A stretch of DNA of 45,218 nt from an uncultured Lachnospiraceae bacterium (GTDB lineage Bacteria > Bacillota > Clostridia > Lachnospirales > Lachnospiraceae), in NCBI GenBank assembly GCA_946403625.1, contig CAMJAP010000015.1:1-45218 (forward strand), read 5' to 3'. The translations under genes and the position numbers were made by a program. The notes beneath the pieces were generated by a model that made no database searches, had not been told where the DNA came from, and worked only from the letters and a program-made list of their open reading frames with translations. Shown one piece after another: positions 39,305 through 45,218 of this stretch (position 1 is the stretch's first letter; each line of letters begins with the position of its first letter).

Positions 39305-41047
39305 ATGGGAAGGAAACGGAAGAAAAACCATCCGAACCAGTCAGAAGAGTTTGCTGAGAAAGAAGTAATTCAGGACGTTCTTGCGGAAGAAACATTGGAA
39401 GAGACATCGGAAGATGGTGCAGAAGAGTCCTTTGAGGACATGGTAGAACATACATTGGATGAAACATTCCGGGATCCGATCGAAGAGGTATCGGAAGCGA
39501 TGGAAGTCGAGGCAGATGCAGGTATAACGCCGGATCCGGAATCTTATACAGAGATGCCGGAAGAGGCTTTTTACGAAGAACTGGCTGCATTGACTGATCC
39601 GGAGCAAACACCGGAAGAGGAAACGATCAACGGGGAAGAGCAGATTTCTGAAGAAATGCTTTCCGAAGATCTGATTTCCGAAGAACTGATCTCTGACGAA
39701 GAACTCTCGGAAACATACGAGGATATTGCGAAAGAATCTGACAAACACAGTGAAGCGCACGGTGATGAATCGTTGCGGTCATTTGTCGGCGAGATGGGAA
39801 GCAACCTGGGTGTATGGGTGAAGAAAAATCTGAGCTTTTGTATCTTTACACTGATCGCGGTTGTGGTATGTATCGTGGTGATCATCGTTGCCGGTAAGAT
39901 GAATCGGGGAACCCCGATCCTGCCGGAAACGATTTCGACGAATGCAGCCGGCAGCGGCACCACGGAAGTTTCCAATGCAATCCCGCTTCCTCCGGATCCT
40001 CTGGCTGAGGATGCGATCCCGGAAGTGAATGAACTGATCAATCGGTATTTTATGTCGATGCAGAGCGGGGATCTGGATACCTTTTTGGCGATCCGCAGTT
40101 ATACGGATTCGGTAGAAAAGGCAAAGTTTGAAGCAAAATATGAATATATCGAATCCTACGATAATATTCATTGCTATACCAAGCCGGGACCGTACGAAGC
40201 ATCTTATATGGTGTATGTGACATACGATCTGAAACTGAAGGATTGGGATAAGCCGGCGCCTGCACTGGTAACGCTGGTGGTATGTACGGATCAGGAAAAT
40301 CATCTGTACATTTATAGCGGCGGTTTTGATGAGAATATCGTGGATTATATCCGCGGTGTGACATCACAGGAAGATGTATATGCTCTGATCACCAAAGTGC
40401 AGACCGAGTATCAGGAAGTGATGGATTCGGATGCAGCATTTGCAGAGTATATGTCCGTTCTGAACCAGATGATCAAGGATGGCGTGGGAATACGGCTTGC
40501 AGCAGCCGCAGAAGCCGGAATTCAGCCGGAGGACAGTGTTACACCGACCGAGGCCACTGTATCGGAGAATCAGGTTGATGAGACGGTTTCCGGCAATGAG
40601 GCAGATGAGACCGGTGATAACGGCAATACCTCCTTCCAGGTGAAAACAACCGCTACGGTGAATGTACGTATGTCCGACAGCGAAAATGCGGACAAGATCG
40701 GTAAGGCCGAGAGCGGTATGGAACTGACCTGCATCGAGCAGATGCAAAACGGCTGGAGCAAGGTGCTTTTTGACGGCAAGACCGGATATATCAAGACCGA
40801 GTATCTGGTGGCAGTAGGAGCGCAGACGGATACCGGCGAGCGCACCACGGTGGTTGGTAAGGCAATCGTAATGCAGTCGGTCAATATCCGCGGTTCCGCC
40901 GATATGGACGGAAATGTGCTGGGTAAGGCGTATCCGGGGACCTCCTTTGATGTGATCGCAAAGGATTGGAACGGATGGACAACGATCCTTTATAACGGCA
41001 AGACGGCTTACATCCGTACCGAGTACATTGAGTTCAAAGCAAATTAA
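39305..41047 (+). CDS. Membrane-anchored protein with two C-terminal SH3b domains
   Basis: 580 residues from the ATG at 39305 (MGRKRKKNH) behind AAGGAAGGG; the open frame upstream runs into the tRNA and is not coding. A basic start is followed by a long acidic, Glu/Thr-rich cytoplasmic region (about 12-165), one membrane span (about 176-197), an outer globular domain (about 225-370, NTF2-like pattern with NRYFMSMQSGDLDTFLAIRSY and YEASYMVYVTYDLKL), a Thr/Glu-rich linker, and two bacterial SH3 domains (about 444-500 and 517-578: VNVRMSDSENADKIGKAESG and VNIRGSADMDGNVLGKAYPG). SH3b domains usually bind peptidoglycan stems. No catalytic domain is seen, so it may be a wall-binding scaffold. It follows tRNA-Arg closely and ends at a bidirectional terminator. 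Confidence 0.88.
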   Translation: MGRKRKKNHPNQSEEFAEKEVIQDVLAEETLEETSEDGAEESFEDMVEHTLDETFRDPIEEVSEAMEVEADAGITPDPESYTEMPEEAFYEELAALTDPEQTPEEETINGEEQISEEMLSEDLISEELISDEELSETYEDIAKESDKHSEAHGDESLRSFVGEMGSNLGVWVKKNLSFCIFTLIAVVVCIVVIIVAGKMNRGTPILPETISTNAAGSGTTEVSNAIPLPPDPLAEDAIPEVNELINRYFMSMQSGDLDTFLAIRSYTDSVEKAKFEAKYEYIESYDNIHCYTKPGPYEASYMVYVTYDLKLKDWDKPAPALVTLVVCTDQENHLYIYSGGFDENIVDYIRGVTSQEDVYALITKVQTEYQEVMDSDAAFAEYMSVLNQMIKDGVGIRLAAAAEAGIQPEDSVTPTEATVSENQVDETVSGNEADETGDNGNTSFQVKTTATVNVRMSDSENADKIGKAESGMELTCIEQMQNGWSKVLFDGKTGYIKTEYLVAVGAQTDTGERTTVVGKAIVMQSVNIRGSADMDGNVLGKAYPGTSFDVIAKDWNGWTTILYNGKTAYIRTEYIEFKAN

Positions 41048-41053
41048 GAAATA

Positions 41054-41083
41054 TAAAAAACAGCTTCGTAAGAGGCTGTTTTT
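41054..41083. terminator. Bidirectional terminator between the SH3b gene and the ABC importer operon
   Basis: AAAAAACAGC (41054-41063) and GCTGTTTTTT (41074-41083), with the middle (TTC/GAG) extending the stem. A-tract and T-tract let it stop both convergent transcripts. Confidence 0.88.
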
Positions 41084-41116
41084 TGATGCAGAAAGAATTG
41101 TGCTTTTCCGGAAAGA

Positions 41117-41920
41117 TTACTGTGACAAAAAGGAACGCAGCAGCGGGCTTTTCGGCGAGGAAAAGACTTCCGTAGGAGTACCGCTTTCTTCAATTACGCC
41201 GCCGGCCATAAAGATCACCTTATCTGCAACATCACGTGCAAAATCCATCTCGTGAGTTACAACGACCATGGTGTTTCCGTTTTCTTTCAGATCGCGGATC
41301 ACACGCAGGACTTCTTTGGTAAGCTCCGGATCCAATGCGCTGGTAGGCTCGTCAAAGCAAAGGATGGCCGGTGTCAGCATCAGAGCACGTGCGATCGCTA
41401 CGCGTTGCTGCTGGCCGCCGGAGAGCTCACAGGGATAGTTATCTTTTTTCTCTGCCAGTCCGATCCGCTTCAGCAGATCAAGAGCGTGATTGTCAATTTC
41501 TTCCAGAACCGTTTTTTTGTCCGTTTTATATTGCGGATTGTTCTGTTTGGCGGATAAAACCGCAGCCAGAGTCAGATTCTGCAAAACCGTATATTGCGGA
41601 AATAATTGAAAGTTCTGAAATACCAAACCGAAGGTCAGACGGTTTTTACGGATATTCTTGGGCAACAGCAGCGATGCATCCTCTGCATCAAAGACCGGTG
41701 TGCCGCCGACCAGGATCTGACCGCCGTCCGCGGTTTCCAAAAAGTTCAGACAGCGCAGAAGCGTGGTCTTGCCGCTGCCGGAAGAACCGATGATCGCCAG
41801 AACCTCTCCCTTTTCTAAAGAAAAAGAGATGCCGCGCAGAACCTTGGTGTCACCAAAGGATTTGGTCAGTTCTTTTACTTCCAATAAAGCATTTTCTTGT
41901 GTGTATTGTTCTGAAGCCAT
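41117..41920 (-). CDS. Polar amino-acid ABC importer, ATP-binding protein
   Basis: 267 residues from the ATG at 41920, behind GAGG; a GTG two codons upstream overlaps that site. Motifs: Walker A GSSGSGKTTLLRCLN (about 48-62), Q loop VFQNFQLFPQYT, signature LSGGQQQRVAIARAL, Walker B AILCFDEPTSALDPEL and the H loop VVVTHEMDFAR, followed by the family end FSSPKSPLLRSFLSQ. This is the GlnQ/HisP/ArtP family, energising uptake of polar amino acids. There is an insertion near residues 105-135 (SAKQNNPQYKTDKKTV) relative to the shortest members. Last gene of a - strand operon with the permease (41946) and binding protein (42690). Confidence 0.97.
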   Translation of the reverse strand: MASEQYTQENALLEVKELTKSFGDTKVLRGISFSLEKGEVLAIIGSSGSGKTTLLRCLNFLETADGGQILVGGTPVFDAEDASLLLPKNIRKNRLTFGLVFQNFQLFPQYTVLQNLTLAAVLSAKQNNPQYKTDKKTVLEEIDNHALDLLKRIGLAEKKDNYPCELSGGQQQRVAIARALMLTPAILCFDEPTSALDPELTKEVLRVIRDLKENGNTMVVVTHEMDFARDVADKVIFMAGGVIEESGTPTEVFSSPKSPLLRSFLSQ

Positions 41921-41945
41921 AGCCACCTCAAAAGATAATAACGGT

Positions 41946-42662
41946 TTATTTCCAATACCTGGACAGTTTCTTTTCCAGGATGCCGAATAACAGTGTCAGC
42001 AGAGCCGAGAATAAAAGGTAAAAGGCACCGGTATAGAATAACGGCCAAATGATAAACTGCAGACGCAGGATCTCACTGGCGGTAAAAAAGATCTCGATTA
42101 CCGATACGGTACGCGCGAGAGCGGTATCTTTTACCAAAGTCACGACCTCGTTACTCATGGGAGCGATGATATTGCGGATCACCTGCAGAAGGATCACGCG
42201 GAAGAAAGTTTGGGTTTTGGTCATGCCCAATACTTCACAGGCCTCGTATTGTCCCTTGGGAATGTTCTCGATACCGCCGCGGAAGATCTCGGCAAAATAG
42301 CAGGCGTAATTTAACGAAAACGCAAATAAAGCACCGCAAAAATAAGCGAGCGGAACATTCTGGTGAAAGATCTCCCATTTGGTGATCGGTTTTTGTAAAG
42401 CGATACCGGGCAGATAGACCACGATCATCAATTGCAGAAGCAAAGGCGTGCCGCGGATCACATAGATAAAAGCCCGCATCAGATACCGGAGCGGTTTGAA
42501 ACGCATACGGGAGATGCAGGCAAATAATAAACCGAAAGGTATGGCAAAAAGGAGGGTCAGAAAAAACAATAAAAGTGTAGTTTTGAACCCTCCTGCCAAT
42601 TTGGCGGTAACGGACAGAAAGTCAGCCGCCTGATTAGTTTCAGAGGAAAGCAACAGATACAT
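41946..42662 (-). CDS. Polar amino-acid ABC importer, permease
   Basis: 238 residues, ATG at 42662 behind GGAGG on the - strand. HisM/GlnP-type permease with about five membrane spans: TLLLFFLTLLFAIPFGLLFACIS, then FIYVIRGTPLLLQLMIV (the RGTP motif), LAYFCGALFAFSLNYACYFAEIFRGGI, and the EAA loop GGIENIPKGQYEACEVLGM contacting the ATPase. A late span (FYLLFSALLTLLFGI) ends the protein. It probably works as a homodimer since only one permease gene is present. Substrate not decided by sequence. Confidence 0.96.
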   Translation of the reverse strand: MYLLLSSETNQAADFLSVTAKLAGGFKTTLLLFFLTLLFAIPFGLLFACISRMRFKPLRYLMRAFIYVIRGTPLLLQLMIVVYLPGIALQKPITKWEIFHQNVPLAYFCGALFAFSLNYACYFAEIFRGGIENIPKGQYEACEVLGMTKTQTFFRVILLQVIRNIIAPMSNEVVTLVKDTALARTVSVIEIFFTASEILRLQFIIWPLFYTGAFYLLFSALLTLLFGILEKKLSRYWK

Positions 42663-42689
42663 AAGTCCTCCGTGATGAATCTGAATGAG

Positions 42690-43562
42690 TTATTTTACAG
42701 CAGCGTTATACAGGTCGGTTAAGCCGTCGTAGTGAGAAGCGATGGTCTCGAGTGTTCCGTCGGCGATCAGTTCGTCAATGATGCTGTTTACGGAAGCGGT
42801 CATATCGGAACCGGTGCGGAAACCGATCGCATATTCTTCGTTGGCCAGCTCGATACCGTCTACGATCACCAGGTTGGAAAAGTCACCGGAACCAACGGAA
42901 GACAAAGCCATGGTGTAGTCGATCACGATTGCATCGTAATTGCCGGCATTCAGGGCGATCAGAGCATCCTGCTGGGAATTGGAAGCGGTGTAGCTTGCCT
43001 GGGACAGGTTTGCATCGGAAGTGATCGCGGTTTCGCCTGCGGAGCCGCTCTCAGCAGACAGCATAGCGCCGGACAGGCTTGCAGTATCCGTATAGGTGGA
43101 AGCGTTCTCCTGATTGATCACAACGCACTGCTTGTTGATCAGATAGGTCTTGGAGAAATCCATATTGGCACGGCGATCTTCGGTAACGGTCAGACCGTTC
43201 CAGATGCAGTCGATGTTACGGGATTTCAATTCGGTTTCCTTCATATCCCAGTCAATCTCCTGAAACTCCGGAGTAACGCCGAGCTTTGCGCATACGGCTT
43301 CTGCAAATTCCGTATCAAAACCGGTCAGAGTGCCGTCCTCAGCCTTATAGTTCATCGGCTCATAGTAGGTGATGCCGATCACCAGCTTGCCGTTTCCTTT
43401 GATATATTCATAGTCGGAATCGGTAGCGGCGGTGTCTGCCGTAGCGTCAGCAGAAGCAGCAGCCGGAGCATCGGTTCCGGCCGGCTGCTGTCCGCTTGTG
43501 CAAGCACACAAAGTACCTACGGTACCCAATACAGAAAGCATAGTTAACAGTTTCTTTTTCAT
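42690..43562 (-). CDS. Amino-acid ABC importer, substrate-binding lipoprotein
   Basis: 290 residues, ATG at 43562 with GGAGAGGAAA upstream. Lipoprotein signal: MKKKLLTMLSVLGTVGTLCAC with the lipobox Cys near 21. After an Ala/Thr-rich linker, the mature part is a family 3 (HisJ/GlnH-like) binding protein: LVIGITYYEPMNYKAEDGTLTGFDTEFAEAVCAKLGV, IDWDMKETELKSRNIDCIWNGLTVTEDRR, then the second lobe and a return (NEEYAIGFRTGSD). It catches a polar amino acid outside and hands it to the 41946/41117 transporter. Encoded first of the three importer genes, 23 bp after the foldase gene stop, so it may share that transcript. Confidence 0.96.
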   Translation of the reverse strand: MKKKLLTMLSVLGTVGTLCACTSGQQPAGTDAPAAASADATADTAATDSDYEYIKGNGKLVIGITYYEPMNYKAEDGTLTGFDTEFAEAVCAKLGVTPEFQEIDWDMKETELKSRNIDCIWNGLTVTEDRRANMDFSKTYLINKQCVVINQENASTYTDTASLSGAMLSAESGSAGETAITSDANLSQASYTASNSQQDALIALNAGNYDAIVIDYTMALSSVGSGDFSNLVIVDGIELANEEYAIGFRTGSDMTASVNSIIDELIADGTLETIASHYDGLTDLYNAAVK

Positions 43563-43585
43563 AATTTATTTCCTCTCCTCGTTCA

Positions 43586-45103
43586 TTAATTTTCGGAATC
43601 AGCGTTTTCGGATACTTCTTCACCATCGGTTTCGGTGGTTTCGGATTCTTCGGAAACGGTTTCGGCCTCGGGCTCCGGAGTTTCGGTTTCTTCCGGAGCA
43701 GCAGTTTCTTCAACATCACCGCGTGCCTGATTTGCCAGATCCTCCAGGTAAGAGCCTGCTTTGTCACGAATCAGATACTGCATGATATAATCGCGGCCGT
43801 TTTGCTCTACAAATTCATCGACATTCTCGGCATAACCGTAATTAGAAGCAAGAGCAGCGATATCATCATCGTTCACCGGCTCCAGATCGTTTTCCAGAAC
43901 GGCACGATAGAGCACATCGGCTCTGACCTGATCGATGCAATCTTCCATGATCATATCCAGTGCTTCAGTAAGAGAGTAGCCCTCGGTGCCTACATATTCT
44001 TCGAAGGAAATGCCGTACATATTGGTGGTTTCCATAATCTGATCAATGTTGCTCTGATAATAAGTATCAAAATCAGATTCCGTAAGGCCGGAGATATACA
44101 GGTCTTCCATCAGGAAAATACGGATCACTTCGGAAGGCATAACATTTTCGCGAAGATAATCTTTCATTTCCGTTACGGTAGGACACATACCGCCGGTCAG
44201 ATAGTTGGCAATCTGGTCGTTCAGCTCGGTGGTGTAACCCATAGCGGTGATGGAGTTCAAGGTAACGGTAAAGATAACCTCCTGGCCTGCCAGTTCCGCG
44301 GAATGATAGTCTGCCGGGAAGGTAAGCGGGATATCCTTTGTTTCGCCAATCTTCATGCCGACAACGCCTTCTTCAAAGCCCGGAATAAAAGTGCCGCTGC
44401 CCAGTTCCAGGTCGCAGCCGGCAGCCGTACCGCCGTCAAATGCAACACCGTCTTTTTTGCCGCAGTAATCGATGTTTGCGATATCGTTCAGTTCTGCAAC
44501 TTCATGATCGGAAGCTACCGGAACCATAGTAGTGGATAACAGTTCATCTTGGATAAATCGATCGATCACTTCTTCGGTGACTTCCAACTGAGAAGCAAAG
44601 TATTCGGAATCTTTATAGTTGTTTACATACACATAGGTGCCGTCGGAATTGTCCAGACGAAGCATGGTGCCGTCGGCAACCCGTTTCTTGCATTCGTCCT
44701 CGGTCAGCTTGTTTAAGGATGCCGGATCGGGAATCGCAGGCTTGTTCGCAGCGACAGCGGAATTGTCGATCTCGGCAGGCGCGGTTACTTCCGTACCGGG
44801 AACGGTGACTTCGGTACCGAGAGTATCCTGAGGGCCATTATGTGATTTGCGGTAGTTCAGGATCGCAATGATGATAAATACCAAAGCAACGATCGCAAGG
44901 ACCAGCTCTACATAAACGATAGGGCGGTGTACACTTTTTCCGTTCGGTGAATCAAAAGTTGCTTCCGGGGTGATGCCGGAATTTTTTTTGGAAGCGTCTT
45001 TTTCTTCTTTTTCGTTTTCTTCAGAAGTTTCTTCAGTGGTTTCTTCGGTCATCTCTTCCGAAGTTTCTTCAACCGAATCTTTTTTTTCTTTTTCGTTTGC
45101 CAT
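43586..45103 (-). CDS. Membrane-anchored FKBP / trigger-factor-like foldase
   Basis: 505 residues from the ATG at 45103 (MANEKEKK) behind GGAGGAAA on the - strand; the open frame further upstream runs into the tRNA. An acidic, Ser/Thr/Glu-rich cytoplasmic N-terminus (1-60) precedes one membrane span (about 62-82), so most of the protein lies outside. Around 205-300 it has an FKBP peptidyl-prolyl isomerase domain of the trigger-factor type (VAFDGGTAAGCDLELGSGTFIPGFEEGVVGM, KDIPLTFPADYHSAELAGQEVIFTV). A helical region (300-460) resembles the trigger-factor C-terminal chaperone arms, followed by an acidic Glu/Pro tail. I infer a chaperone for exported proteins, similar in role to PrsA. It follows tRNA-Leu and a terminator, and is followed by the amino-acid importer. 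Confidence 0.9.
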   Translation of the reverse strand: MANEKEKKDSVEETSEEMTEETTEETSEENEKEEKDASKKNSGITPEATFDSPNGKSVHRPIVYVELVLAIVALVFIIIAILNYRKSHNGPQDTLGTEVTVPGTEVTAPAEIDNSAVAANKPAIPDPASLNKLTEDECKKRVADGTMLRLDNSDGTYVYVNNYKDSEYFASQLEVTEEVIDRFIQDELLSTTMVPVASDHEVAELNDIANIDYCGKKDGVAFDGGTAAGCDLELGSGTFIPGFEEGVVGMKIGETKDIPLTFPADYHSAELAGQEVIFTVTLNSITAMGYTTELNDQIANYLTGGMCPTVTEMKDYLRENVMPSEVIRIFLMEDLYISGLTESDFDTYYQSNIDQIMETTNMYGISFEEYVGTEGYSLTEALDMIMEDCIDQVRADVLYRAVLENDLEPVNDDDIAALASNYGYAENVDEFVEQNGRDYIMQYLIRDKAGSYLEDLANQARGDVEETAAPEETETPEPEAETVSEESETTETDGEEVSENADSEN

Positions 45104-45120
45104 AGTTTCCTCCCTTTTTT

Positions 45121-45151
45121 CATAAAATAAAAATGCAGCTTGACGCTGCAT
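45121..45151 (-). terminator. Intrinsic terminator after tRNA-Leu
   Basis: On the - strand ATGCAGC (45151-45145), loop GTCAA, GCTGCAT (45139-45133), then TTTTATTTTATG. It lies between the tRNA and the foldase gene, whose ATG is only 17 bases beyond. Confidence 0.85.
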
Positions 45152-45164
45152 CATTAATGATAAA

Positions 45165-45218
45165 TGCCGGCAGCGGGACTTGAACCCGCACGTGGTTGCC
45201 CACAACAGATTTTGAGTC
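45165..45218 (-). tRNA. tRNA-Leu (anticodon CAA), 5' part outside the window
   Basis: The - strand reads from the anticodon loop (CTCAAAA, anticodon CAA) through a long variable arm (TGTGG/CCACG) typical of class II tRNAs, the T arm GCGGG TTCAAGT CCCGC, and the acceptor TGCCGGC with discriminator A at 45165. No CCA is encoded. The acceptor and D arm 5' parts lie beyond the window edge. Confidence 0.93.

Noticed and set aside
39134..39331. Minus-strand open frame across tRNA-Arg containing TRQESNLHQWRRRPSFYPLDYEC
   Set aside because: This is the familiar false peptide produced by translating a tRNA gene backwards.
1..45218. CRISPR arrays, insertion sequences and rRNA genes
   Set aside because: No regularly spaced repeats, transposase genes with terminal inverted repeats, or rRNA sequence were seen.

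Overview
The window looks like chromosomal DNA of a Gram-positive Clostridia member, most likely Lachnospiraceae. The grounds are strong AGGAGG-type ribosome binding sites, TTGACA/TATAAT promoters, many intrinsic terminators, tRNA genes without an encoded CCA, a DUF5688-type protein, and the rpsO-pnp-efp neighbourhood. The family assignment is an inference from protein resemblance; I could not run a search.

About 1-25.8 kb is one accessory locus, all on the + strand. It holds a VirB6/TrbL-like polytopic protein of the kind found in type IV secretion systems of Gram-positive integrative elements (571-2916). It also holds several large, charged, coiled-coil proteins of no family I recognise (2987, 5888, 15934, 21147) and smaller companions (9049, 15155, 24158). 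Two small acidic YbjN-like (secretion-chaperone-like) proteins each close the transcript begun by a large coiled-coil protein. The remaining parts are an RsbW-like kinase, a membrane SpoIIE-type phosphatase, an ABCG-like ATPase with its permease, a LytS-type histidine kinase, a response regulator with a SARP-like DNA-binding domain, a small lipoprotein, and a membrane-anchored GH25-like protein whose catalytic residues look lost.

Four promoters inside this locus (5814, 15052, 21041, 24060) share one architecture: an 11-bp direct repeat CTTGCACTTTR present two or three times, with the last copy 8 bp from the -10 hexamer. This is the classical layout of SARP-activated promoters, and the locus encodes a SARP-type response regulator inside one of the four operons. 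My reading is a self-contained, autoregulated two-component regulon that builds a T4SS-derived envelope or export machine with dedicated chaperones. Seven of the putative substrate or structural proteins end in, or very near, short basic tails. No relaxase, integrase, VirB4 or VirD4 is visible in the window; the left edge cuts the locus.

25.8-26.9 kb is a border zone: a candidate small RNA, a convergent AP2/HNH-like gene with an apparently leaderless promoter, and the divergent thrC promoter. 26.98-31.9 kb is a compact run: thrC, a REC-GGDEF protein with a GRDEF motif, deoC, and an M24B aminopeptidase. 32.1-37.9 kb holds an orphan type IV pilin-like protein, a long flotillin, then rpsO, pnp and efp with structured leaders and clear terminators. 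38-41 kb holds a DUF5688 protein, tRNA-Arg(CCG) and an SH3b membrane protein. On the - strand, 45.2-41.1 kb reads tRNA-Leu(CAA), a membrane-anchored FKBP/trigger-factor-like foldase, then an amino-acid ABC importer (binding lipoprotein, permease, ATPase). No gene-free stretch exceeds about 230 bases.
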